Source: a virus. Taken from it: DNA of 39,194 bases. The stretch covers positions 1-39,194 of IMG/VR virus record IMGVR_UViG_3300042434_000598; one strand, given 5' to 3'. The notes under the pieces are model-generated. The model was not told the origin of the DNA. It searched no databases and was given only the letters and a program-made list of their open reading frames with translations. The position numbers and the translations under genes were made by a program. Positions 33,135 through 39,194 of this stretch are shown here, piece after piece (position 1 is the stretch's first letter; the number at the start of each line of letters is the position of its first letter).

Positions 33135-33156
33135 AAAATTACTCCTTGTAAAAAAC

Positions 33157-33486
33157 TCAGTCTTTCAGCGTAACACCGACAACGCCAGCGGCATTACCTG
33201 TAATCTTGACAAAACGCGCTCCGCTTAACGCAGCGGGAATCGGATGGGCTTGGCCCGCAGCCACAGTTTGCGTAACAGCAGCACTGGAGGCATCTTCAGC
33301 CGCCAAATAAGCACCGTCGATTTTAGTGCTGGAATGCCATGTCAACGTCGTTAGAGATGACCCAGATGGGATGTGAACCATTCCAAATTCGAAATCTCCA
33401 ATGTTAATAGCTGTGCTGTCGGCAATATTGGCAACAAGCGCGACATTGATTGATTCAATTGATACACTGTATTTCGCGGTTGTCAT
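33157..33486 (-). CDS. Small virion-region protein (109 aa)
   Basis: The start overlaps the stop of the adaptor gene (ATGA), so translation is probably coupled. The sequence is strand-rich: KYSVSIESINVALVANIADS, FEFGMVHIPSGSSLTTLTW and a C-terminal FVKITGNAAGVVGVTLKD. Small beta-sandwich proteins of this kind in tail modules often decorate or plug the tail or head. No specific family is recognised. Confidence 0.7.
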   Translation of the reverse strand: MTTAKYSVSIESINVALVANIADSTAINIGDFEFGMVHIPSGSSLTTLTWHSSTKIDGAYLAAEDASSAAVTQTVAAGQAHPIPAALSGARFVKITGNAAGVVGVTLKD

Positions 33487-34733
33487 AATTCGTTTCCATT
33501 CAAAGATATTCCGCTTATTCGCTGTTCGCGACTGCGATAATCATAGTCGAAAACGCCAAATTTACCACTTTCCCCTCGCGGCATATCTCTTCCGAGGCTA
33601 GTCGGGCTAGAGCGATCTTGGTCGTTCCGAATAGCCAGAGCAATCAATTCTAAAAATCGCTTCTCGTGGACGTGCTCTCTTTCTTCGTAATTATGCTCTG
33701 CCGCAGCTAAACACGCTTCGAGAATAACCTGACTTAGCATTTCACCCCCAATTGGATATGGATTCGATTCGTCGATGTCAACTGGACGAAGAATCATTGG
33801 TACTCGCAAGGTGTAAGCCGCATCTGGGGCTGGATAAAACGCTAATGATTTGCGACTCCCAACAGTTGGGTCAAACCTTTCTGTCCTGATAGTGTAGAAA
33901 ACAGGCCTGTTAAACTCAGGGTGGTCGGCTTCAAGTTTCCTGATTGTTGAGTTGTGCCTTTGCCGAACAGATGGATACCATTGGTCTGGACCTGGATAAA
34001 ACGCTAAATCGCTGTCGTTTGCCACCGTGTCAAAGGCCGCATCCATTGGAATTTCTGGTCGAGCGAGCTTGTACGACGAAGCGCTAGCAACGGCAACGGA
34101 AGTGTCGTCAAGAGTTATTTGAGAGTTACTTTGGCGACTTGCTACTGAATAATACTTGTTGTTTACCGTAAAAACGCCACTTGCAGCCCAAGCCGGGAAC
34201 GTCCCTCCAGCCAGCGTTACAACCCCAGCGGCAATCGTCACCGTCCCAGTAGCGTACGGAGCCGTTGTGACCACATCAGCTAGCGGCCTAAAAAAAGACC
34301 ATTCGTGGGCCGAGTAAACGCGATAAAGACCGTCGTGAATGCAATATTTTATCCTAGTCAACTGATCTGCAGAAAATGAATCCCCAGACTCAGCACCGAA
34401 CAGATAATGACCAACTCGCTCTACCAGACTTGAATAGCTAGTCGGCCCAGCTGCAGCGCTTGTGCGAGCCGCAAAGTCAATTTCGAAATGATAGGTTGCA
34501 CCTTCGTAAACAAACTCAACATACCCAGTGTATGCAACATTGATCACATCAGTGAACTCGTACTGATATGTACCCGTTGCAACCTGTGTCATTGCAGTGT
34601 TGTTGGCGACAACGACCGCATTTGTGTCGTTTCGTTTCACACCAAACGTATTTGTCGGGTCTGACAAAGTTGCCGAGGTGACGTTTGTAGGGACGCCCTC
34701 AACCCTAAATGTTTTCCGTATTATTCTTGCCAT
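33483..34733 (-). CDS. Tail adaptor-like protein with N-terminal Ig-like domain (416 aa)
   Basis: Residues about 1-90 form a beta-sandwich-like domain (FRVEGVPTNVTSATLSDPTN, GTYQYEFTDVINVAYTGYVE). From about residue 95 the pattern is that of a podovirus head-tail adaptor: SYSSLVERVGHYLFG, then DQLTRIKYCIHDGLYRVYSA and HEWSFFRPLADVV, followed by a strand-rich middle and a helical C-terminal part (ILEACLAAAEHNYEEREHVH). The start lies two bases after the stop of the 106-residue gene and the end overlaps the next start. A head-tail joining role fits the family and the order of genes. Confidence 0.75.
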   Translation of the reverse strand: MARIIRKTFRVEGVPTNVTSATLSDPTNTFGVKRNDTNAVVVANNTAMTQVATGTYQYEFTDVINVAYTGYVEFVYEGATYHFEIDFAARTSAAAGPTSYSSLVERVGHYLFGAESGDSFSADQLTRIKYCIHDGLYRVYSAHEWSFFRPLADVVTTAPYATGTVTIAAGVVTLAGGTFPAWAASGVFTVNNKYYSVASRQSNSQITLDDTSVAVASASSYKLARPEIPMDAAFDTVANDSDLAFYPGPDQWYPSVRQRHNSTIRKLEADHPEFNRPVFYTIRTERFDPTVGSRKSLAFYPAPDAAYTLRVPMILRPVDIDESNPYPIGGEMLSQVILEACLAAAEHNYEEREHVHEKRFLELIALAIRNDQDRSSPTSLGRDMPRGESGKFGVFDYDYRSREQRISGISLNGNEL

Positions 34734-34735
34734 AA

Positions 34736-35056
34736 TCAGTCAATAGTTATGCTATTGTCCTCTACGGAAATGTTTTTTATACCTGTCGCTGCCGCTTCGT
34801 CTCTTGGGTAAAACGTCGCCGTGCTCAACGTGAGGTCGTACACCTCATTGGCGAACCCACCCGTCGCACCAACAAACGCATTGAGCCGATACGCACCGGC
34901 AGCAATGTCGGTAAATGCCACGCTGTAGCGGTTCTTGTCGTTTGTCTTCTCGCTTGCCGATGCGGTAGCGACGACCGTATCGCTGCCCAAGGCGAACAGT
35001 TTGCACGAAAGCGTCAATCCAGTACCGGCAGAAAACTCAAGCGTCTGCGTTGCCAT
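34736..35056 (-). CDS. Small beta-rich virion protein (106 aa)
   Basis: The product is an all-beta pattern: LEFSAGTGLTLSCKLFALGS, DKNRYSVAFTDIAAGAYRLN, VYDLTLSTATFYPRDEAAA. It resembles the N-terminal domain of the adaptor encoded next to it, so the two may share an Ig-like fold. Its ATG lies within the last 20 bases of the 52-residue gene, without a strong ribosome binding site, which suggests coupled translation. The function is unknown; a decoration or joining role is possible. Confidence 0.7.
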   Translation of the reverse strand: MATQTLEFSAGTGLTLSCKLFALGSDTVVATASASEKTNDKNRYSVAFTDIAAGAYRLNAFVGATGGFANEVYDLTLSTATFYPRDEAAATGIKNISVEDNSITID

Positions 35057-35195
35057 CCGTTTCGTCCTTCAATGCTTGGATCTTCGCTGCCAACGGCAAC
35101 AGCACACTTGCGGCTTGGAGTCCACCGTTCTTAACGGCCAAGTCTAAGCATGCCATCAGTTGCTGCTGTTCTTCTTTGGTGATTTCGAGGTTCAT
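35037..35195 (-). CDS. Small helical hypothetical protein (52 aa)
   Basis: An ATG at 35195 with GGAG upstream, two bases after the preceding stop codon, opens a 52-codon frame: MNLEITKEEQQQLMACLDLA and on to a C-terminal KIQALKDETDGNADA. The whole product looks like two helices. It overlaps the start of the 106-residue gene by 20 bases. Its fit to the spacing of the operon, exact start after stop and codon use support a real gene despite its length. No function is recognised. Confidence 0.7.
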   Translation of the reverse strand: MNLEITKEEQQQLMACLDLAVKNGGLQAASVLLPLAAKIQALKDETDGNADA

Positions 35196-35197
35196 GA

Positions 35198-35524
35198 TTA
35201 CTCCGGTAAAACGTCAGGAATCTGCAACTGGGCTACGAGTGCCGCTTGTTGCTCTGGACTTAAAGAATCAAACATCTGCAACGCCGACTTCTTCTTGAAA
35301 TCGATGAGTTGCTTGTAGTAGCTATCGCAAGCCGACCGTATTACCGAATCAAGATAGCTCTGTGCCGTGAACAGTTCCTTGAGCGGCTTCTTGTCCGCTT
35401 CGGGCAGACTCGCATTACTTGCGGTGATCTGTTCGTTCTCGGTGACGATGGGCTTGTTCGCTTCAAGGCAAGCGAAGCCTACGCCCCATTGTTGTTCTTG
35501 TGTTAACTGTGTTAGGTCGATCAT
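35198..35524 (-). CDS. Small helical hypothetical protein (108 aa)
   Basis: The product starts MIDLTQLTQEQQWGVGFACL and remains helical throughout, with EQITASNASLPEADKKPLKE, a middle helix SYLDSVIRSACDSYYKQLID and a C-terminal SLSPEQQAALVAQLQIP. Helical proteins of this length in phage tail regions are often chaperones or joining proteins, but I see no family motif. AGGAA about eight bases before the ATG may serve as ribosome binding site. The 44 bases before it, up to the stop of the next upstream gene, are AT-rich and could hold an internal promoter, but no clear boxes are visible. Confidence 0.7.
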   Translation of the reverse strand: MIDLTQLTQEQQWGVGFACLEANKPIVTENEQITASNASLPEADKKPLKELFTAQSYLDSVIRSACDSYYKQLIDFKKKSALQMFDSLSPEQQAALVAQLQIPDVLPE

Positions 35525-35568
35525 GGTTTGGGTTCCTATGTATGTATATACACGAAATTAGTTAATGT

Positions 35569-35787
35569 TTATTTAATTTGGCTGGCTGTGGTAGTCGCTA
35601 ATGATTGCTTAATTTCTGGCAAATAGAAAGCCTCGGCATCGACTACACTATTAAACCATCGCCAGCCATCGACAGGGTAGGTGTATGTATCTTTTTGGTC
35701 GCGGAACAACTGGTATTCGTTGCATCGCACGAAATTAGGTGCGTGGTGTATTGTTCCGCTTTCCAGCTTATAAAAACCGTCGCTCAT
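35569..35787 (-). CDS. Small hypothetical protein (72 aa)
   Basis: The ATG at 35787 overlaps the stop of the LRR adhesin gene (ATGA), with AAAGGATGG upstream; an in-frame start 15 bases earlier is less likely. The protein is rich in aromatic residues: MSDGFYKLESGTIHHAPNFV, then YPVDGWRWFNSVVDAEAFY. This resembles small proteins found after tail fibre genes, which can be fibre chaperones, but that is only a guess from position. Confidence 0.65.
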   Translation of the reverse strand: MSDGFYKLESGTIHHAPNFVRCNEYQLFRDQKDTYTYPVDGWRWFNSVVDAEAFYLPEIKQSLATTTASQIK

Positions 35788-37400
35788 GTTGTCACGGTCC
35801 ATCCTTTGTTGGTCGCTATTGTTTCGTCATCGGTTGCTGTTCCTGGATTTCCTGTGACCGTGATAGTTCGATTATTCTGAATTGCAGCAACGCCGCCAGA
35901 AACATATGTGCCGGTTGCCGCGTTGGTCACAGTAAATGTTCCGTTCGTCGTGTTCACCGTCGCAACCGTTGCGTTTGTCAGGTTATAAGCAACTGGACTA
36001 ACGCCCGTGATAGTCACCGTCCTGCCTGCGACGAATGCCGTGATGTCGTCCACGGTATAAGTAACCGTCGTTCCGTTGCCAGTAACATTGGTCACGTTCG
36101 GATTTAGCTTATCGAGTGCCGTGTACATTTCGTTTAGCTCTGCGGCGCTCATATTGCAGCCGTTAAACGACTGTGTCCACCGCATTCCTGTTAGCTTTGC
36201 TTTTCCGAGAGTTACAGATCCAGACAATGTCATATTGTTATTGTTTACCGAGGAGATTGCGGATAGCGTTAGTTCTGGTATTGTGCGTAACGATGAACAG
36301 CTTGAAAACATGCTAGCCATGGTTGTCACCGCAGCCGTATTAAACAGCGGGACACTCTGGAGCGATGAGCAGGTGTTAAACATGCTATTCATGGCTGTCA
36401 CCGCAGCCGTGTTAAACAGCGGGACGCTTTGAAGCGATGTGCAGTCGTTAAACATGCTAGCCATGGTCGTTACCGCAGCCGTGTTAAACAGCGGGACGCT
36501 CTGGAGCGATGCGCAGCCGTTAAACATGCTAGCCATGGTCGTTACCGCAGCCGTGTTAAACAGCGGGACGCTCTGGAGCGATGCGCAGTCGTTAAACATG
36601 CTATCCATGGTCGTTACCGCAGCCGTGTTAAACGCCGGTACGCTCTGGAGCGATGTGCAGCCGTTAAACATGCTAGCCATGGTCGTTACCGCAGCCGTGT
36701 TAAACAGCGGGACACTCTGGAGCGATGAGCAGCCGTTAAACATGCTAGCCATGGTCGTTACCGCAGCCGTGTTAAACAGCGGGACACTCTGTAATTCACG
36801 ACAACCGTTAAACATATTCGCCATTGTTGTCGTATTGTGCGAGACGATAGTTGCCTGCTCTAAAAACGTTAGTAAGCACGTTTGCGTACCGGCGCTATTA
36901 ACTCCACCTAATCTCAGCGTCGTAGCATTTGGTGCAGATACTGCGACATCTAGCCATGTCACAACCGTACTCGTCGATGACCTCGCCGAATGTCGGTAAT
37001 TAAGTCCGACCTCGGAAAACGTAGCACCCGCAGTGGTTGGCGTTACCGTGACGATTGCCTGCCGATATCCGCGAGAGCAATCTGTCGATGAGCTTAAATT
37101 AGAGTATGTGTAGTTGTATTCCGCAGTCGTGTTCGTCGTGTATGTTTGCGGTGCTGTTCCATCACCCCAATCTACGGTGTATGTGCCCGTGGAAACTTGA
37201 CATCGCAAAGCGACGTAGTTAGACGCTTGATCGAAGACAGCTATCAACCCAACAAATTTTTGTTCTGCTGCACCTGGAATAGTCAACGCTAACCAATCCG
37301 ATGGACGAACCCACTGTGCAGGCTGAACTGGATTGTTCGTCTTGTTTGGCTTGCCACCGCGTAGCGATATACTGCTCTGATTGGCACGGTACAGGGACAT
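35784..37400 (-). CDS. Adhesin-like tail protein with PKD and BspA-type LRR repeats (538 aa)
   Basis: The N-terminal region (about residues 1-60) is tail-protein-like, followed near 75-110 by a PKD-like motif, YTVDWGDGTAPQTYT. Residues about 187-367 hold seven near-identical 24-residue repeats, each with MFNGCSSLQSVPLFNTAAV, matching the DUF285/BspA-type leucine-rich repeat. The C-terminal part has beta-rich Thr/Val segments (GRTVTITGVSPVAYNLTNAT). DUF285 repeats are known from surface proteins that bind other cells or matrix, so a receptor-binding role for this virion protein is plausible. The gene begins in a TAATG overlap with the upstream small tail gene and ends in an ATGA overlap with the next. 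Confidence 0.85.
   Translation of the reverse strand: MSLYRANQSSISLRGGKPNKTNNPVQPAQWVRPSDWLALTIPGAAEQKFVGLIAVFDQASNYVALRCQVSTGTYTVDWGDGTAPQTYTTNTTAEYNYTYSNLSSSTDCSRGYRQAIVTVTPTTAGATFSEVGLNYRHSARSSTSTVVTWLDVAVSAPNATTLRLGGVNSAGTQTCLLTFLEQATIVSHNTTTMANMFNGCRELQSVPLFNTAAVTTMASMFNGCSSLQSVPLFNTAAVTTMASMFNGCTSLQSVPAFNTAAVTTMDSMFNDCASLQSVPLFNTAAVTTMASMFNGCASLQSVPLFNTAAVTTMASMFNDCTSLQSVPLFNTAAVTAMNSMFNTCSSLQSVPLFNTAAVTTMASMFSSCSSLRTIPELTLSAISSVNNNNMTLSGSVTLGKAKLTGMRWTQSFNGCNMSAAELNEMYTALDKLNPNVTNVTGNGTTVTYTVDDITAFVAGRTVTITGVSPVAYNLTNATVATVNTTNGTFTVTNAATGTYVSGGVAAIQNNRTITVTGNPGTATDDETIATNKGWTVTT
36307..36810 (-). repeat. Seven tandem 72-bp coding repeats
   Basis: Units start at 36307, 36379, 36451, 36523, 36595, 36667 and 36739, exactly 72 bases apart, with a degenerate eighth beginning at 36811. 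Each encodes one 24-residue leucine-rich repeat. The units differ by only a few bases, many at the same sites, which indicates recent duplication or exchange among units. Confidence 0.95.
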
Positions 37401-37726
37401 TACGTAATCTCCGTTCCGTAAGCGGAAAACGCAAACGAGGTATTACTCGCTTGCACCGTAATGACATCCGTCGCTGCCAAAGTGATGCCAAGAGTGAACA
37501 TCATCGAATCGTTGGCGTTTACGGCAACATCGAAAGCGATGTAATGCTGATTCGCAATTGCGGCTCCAGCAGGACGAATGGCTATCCGAAATGTTCCAGA
37601 GGTTCCGAGGTTGGCAACGGAAATCGTCGATACAACCGTCGATGTTGACGCTGGAACCGTATAAAGGGTCGTGTCAGTCGTCGCGGCTGGATTCGATTGT
37701 CCGAGTACTTTGTATGCTGATGGCAT
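37400..37726 (-). CDS. Small tail-associated protein (108 aa)
   Basis: The product starts MPSAYKVLGQSNPAATTDTT and shows a pattern common in phage structural clusters: LYTVPASTSTVVSTISVANL, FRIAIRPAGAAIANQHYIAF, a NDSMMFTLGITLAATDVITV stretch and a C-terminal FAFSAYGTEIT. This type of small beta-sandwich protein accompanies fibre genes in many marine and environmental phages. The ATG is preceded by GGGAGG eight bases upstream and its stop overlaps the start of the LRR adhesin gene. It is probably a virion component; the precise role is unknown. Confidence 0.75.
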   Translation of the reverse strand: MPSAYKVLGQSNPAATTDTTLYTVPASTSTVVSTISVANLGTSGTFRIAIRPAGAAIANQHYIAFDVAVNANDSMMFTLGITLAATDVITVQASNTSFAFSAYGTEIT

Positions 37727-37730
37727 GTTG

Positions 37731-38555
37731 CTAGCCTCCCATCAAAAGGAAGGGATCAATTACAGTTGCAGAGCTTCCTGTGCTTGCAGGAGTTTGCCAG
37801 GTAACTGTGCCTGATCCGTTGGTTGTTAAAACTTGTCCGTTAGTTCCAGTCGTTGTAGGCAGTGTATTGCCTGTTATTGTGACTGCGCCACTGCTTGCAA
37901 TCGTCAACCTCGTCACCCCATCCGTCTGCAACTCCAGTGCCCTAGCACTGCCAGTCCCCGCTTTCTCTGTGCCGATGCGGTATGCCGTGCCAGTGGTGTT
38001 GTACTCCAAGAACATGCGTTCGTAGTTCGAGGAGTTGGTAAACGTTCCATAAAGGTTGAAACGCTGTGCATTTCCGGCATTTCTCTGGGCGAGGGTGTTG
38101 GCGGCGTCGTTGATTAGCCAAGCTCCGTTAGACATACCGCCACCAGCAGCGATTCCGATTCCCAATCCAGATATTGGATCAATTTCAACGCGAGGAACTT
38201 CGTTTGCACCTAACCTCAACGAATGCGAGTAAGCAGTATAAACAATACTTTGAGCGGATACGTTTTCTGATGCAATATATGGACTACCGTAAAGCCGTAA
38301 GTAAGGCGTTCTGACCCAACCATCTTTAGTGACACGGAACCTGCTAACTCCTCCAGTTTGCAAGTCCATAAGCAGCGAATTTGCATTACTCGCCGTGTCG
38401 GTGACATTCACCTTGATGAGCGTTGGCGTTCCAGTGGTGTTCCAGGTTTGCGAAATATCTAAGGCAGATGTAGCAGATGAGCCGGTGAGGGATGCGGGGG
38501 TAAATGATACATTACCGCTAGTTAATAGATTATGCAAACCATAGTCGATAGCCAT
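37731..38555 (-). CDS. Tail fibre protein (274 aa)
   Basis: The sequence has the features of a trimeric tail fibre: an N-terminal segment with DYGLHNLLTSGNVSFTPASL, a series of beta-rich repeats (RFRVTKDGWVRTPYLRLYGS, GTAYRIGTEKAGTGSARALE) and a C-terminal region TLPTTTGTNGQVLTTNGSGT, a motif widely seen near fibre ends, closing DPFLLMGG. GGAG lies before the ATG, three bases after the preceding stop. It probably forms part of the host-binding apparatus together with the LRR adhesin. Confidence 0.8.
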   Translation of the reverse strand: MAIDYGLHNLLTSGNVSFTPASLTGSSATSALDISQTWNTTGTPTLIKVNVTDTASNANSLLMDLQTGGVSRFRVTKDGWVRTPYLRLYGSPYIASENVSAQSIVYTAYSHSLRLGANEVPRVEIDPISGLGIGIAAGGGMSNGAWLINDAANTLAQRNAGNAQRFNLYGTFTNSSNYERMFLEYNTTGTAYRIGTEKAGTGSARALELQTDGVTRLTIASSGAVTITGNTLPTTTGTNGQVLTTNGSGTVTWQTPASTGSSATVIDPFLLMGG

Positions 38556-38558
38556 AAA

Positions 38559-38897
38559 TTACTCCGCTGGCGGTACGATATTGACCGAGCCGTCTTCGTT
38601 GTATGTAAAATTGCCCACCACGGACACGCCGCGTTCTATTGCGTCTGGATTTATTGTTGCCAATAATGCCCCTAGCTTTGCGTGAAGCTCGAACATTTCT
38701 CGCGCATTGGTTCCGAGTTCTGCCGCTATTTGCTCGGGCGTTGCTCCATCGCGACCAAGCCAAAAAGACTCTGCGCCCTCGTTGAACGAATTCGTCATTT
38801 GAGCGTATAATTGTCGCGTATTATTTATTAATCTTCTGGCTATTCTTTTTGCCGGTTCTGGTTGTGGAGCATCAAAATTTCCGTCTAAAATTCCCAT
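38559..38897 (-). CDS. Small hypothetical protein (112 aa) before fibre gene
   Basis: The ATG at 38897 (MGILDGNFDAPQPEPAKRIA) is preferred because GGAG lies just before it and it starts one base after the sulfotransferase stop; an in-frame start at 38918 lies inside that gene. The product is helical: RRLINNTRQLYAQMTNSFNE, then PEQIAAELGTNAREMFELHAK and LGALLATINPDAIERG, ending in a short beta segment. Helical proteins with this wording about amino-acid residues 45-90 occur next to fibre genes in phages; the role is unknown. Confidence 0.7.
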   Translation of the reverse strand: MGILDGNFDAPQPEPAKRIARRLINNTRQLYAQMTNSFNEGAESFWLGRDGATPEQIAAELGTNAREMFELHAKLGALLATINPDAIERGVSVVGNFTYNEDGSVNIVPPAE

Positions 38898-38898
38898 G

Positions 38899-39194
38899 TT
38901 AATTTCTCCAAATCTCAAGATTGGAATATTTTTCCGTTAACGACGGCCCCAGTATTTTACTGCTATTATGCGGCACTGGTTCTACAGCAGGTTTGATTCG
39001 GTGTAAATTTGGTATTCTGTGAACTCCTTCGTCGTCTTCCTGAGTGTATTGTTGTACGTTATCAAAGCAGTGATTGTAGTAGGGTAGTTCTAGATAATCA
39101 TACACGTTTTTTAGTGTTTGCTGTGGATGTGCGGTTAAGTCGTCAAACTCTACAAACAATAACTTGTTTTTGTAACCGCGCGATATTGCGTCCT
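38899..39194 (-). CDS. Sulfotransferase, C-terminal part (start outside window)
   Basis: The frame is open to the right edge of the window, so the N-terminal part with the PAPS-binding loop is not visible. The visible 97 residues carry a typical sulfotransferase C-terminal half: KNKLLFVEFDDLTAHPQQTL, then NVYDYLELPYYNHCFDNV. Such enzymes move a sulfo group from PAPS to sugars or other hydroxyl acceptors. Phage copies have been reported, but their targets are mostly unknown. A frame start at 39159 is only a TTG inside the conserved region and not the real start. Its place beside fibre genes suggests a role in modifying virion or host glycans. Confidence 0.8.
   Translation of the reverse strand, partial: DAISRGYKNKLLFVEFDDLTAHPQQTLKNVYDYLELPYYNHCFDNVQQYTQEDDEGVHRIPNLHRIKPAVEPVPHNSSKILGPSLTEKYSNLEIWRN

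Noticed and set aside
36307-36810. CRISPR array
   Set aside because: The 72-bp units are contiguous coding repeats without spacers and lie inside a reading frame that encodes leucine-rich repeats.
36429-36999. Open frames on the + strand within the repeats
   Set aside because: They are shadows that arise because the repeat length is a multiple of three; there are no ribosome binding sites and the products are low-complexity repeats.
35784-37400. Target of a diversity-generating retroelement
   Set aside because: No reverse transcriptase or template repeat is visible in the window, and the repeat differences are not concentrated at adenines.

Overview
The window looks like part of the genome of a temperate tailed phage, probably a short-tailed (podovirus-like) one, whose host is likely a planctomycete. 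The phage call rests on a tyrosine integrase beside an attP-like site, a long leftward run of virion genes (tail adaptor, tail-tube-like protein, fibres, a coiled-coil protein, an LRR-bearing adhesin) and a 4707-residue multidomain 'polyvalent' protein. The host call rests mainly on two SHD1-like domains in the 1196-residue protein, a domain abundant in planctomycetes, and on the style of the integrase; it is an inference. Terminase, portal, capsid and replication genes are not in view and presumably lie outside the window.

Left end (1-2124, + strand): an operon of small accessory genes, including a Lar-type restriction-alleviation protein and a possible 11-residue Trp-rich peptide. Four of the gene starts are preceded by the same kind of element: a stop codon followed by AACGC, a short stem-loop and a GAAAGG ribosome binding site. 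Three of the proteins also share a short N-terminal leader. These look like interchangeable cassettes.

2125-2494: a non-coding integration site. It holds the 3' half of a tRNA-Val(GAC) gene (anticodon loop to discriminator base), flanked on both sides by copies of GGCACCA, which resemble integrase arm-binding sites. Arms on both sides of one core suggest unintegrated attP, so the sequence probably represents phage DNA rather than a prophage junction. The integrase follows (2495-3538, +).

3522-5545: a leftward pair (metallophosphoesterase and an 85-residue protein, joined by an ATGA overlap), then a divergent rightward 221-residue protein of unknown function.

5573-39194 (all - strand, tightly packed, many start/stop overlaps): the virion module, transcribed right to left. 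In that order: the end of a sulfotransferase, a small protein, a tail fibre, a small tail protein, an adhesin with PKD-like and BspA-type (DUF285) leucine-rich repeats, several small proteins, the tail adaptor, two small virion-like proteins, a tail-tube/nozzle-like protein, a repeat-built fibre, a coiled-coil protein, two Cys-rich proteins, a glycosyltransferase/phosphoribosyltransferase/HAD fusion, the 1196-residue disordered SHD1 protein, and the 14.1-kb gene for the giant protein. The giant protein carries hydrophobic Gly/Ala segments near its N-terminus, three ADP-ribosyltransferase-like domains, two zincin metallopeptidase motifs, further conserved phage domains, and five RYSP linkers between domains in its C-terminal half. 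The simplest reading is a virion protein ejected with the DNA that delivers several host-modifying enzymes at once. The glycosyl, phosphoribosyl and sulfo transferases suggest that the phage also decorates its own virion or the host surface.
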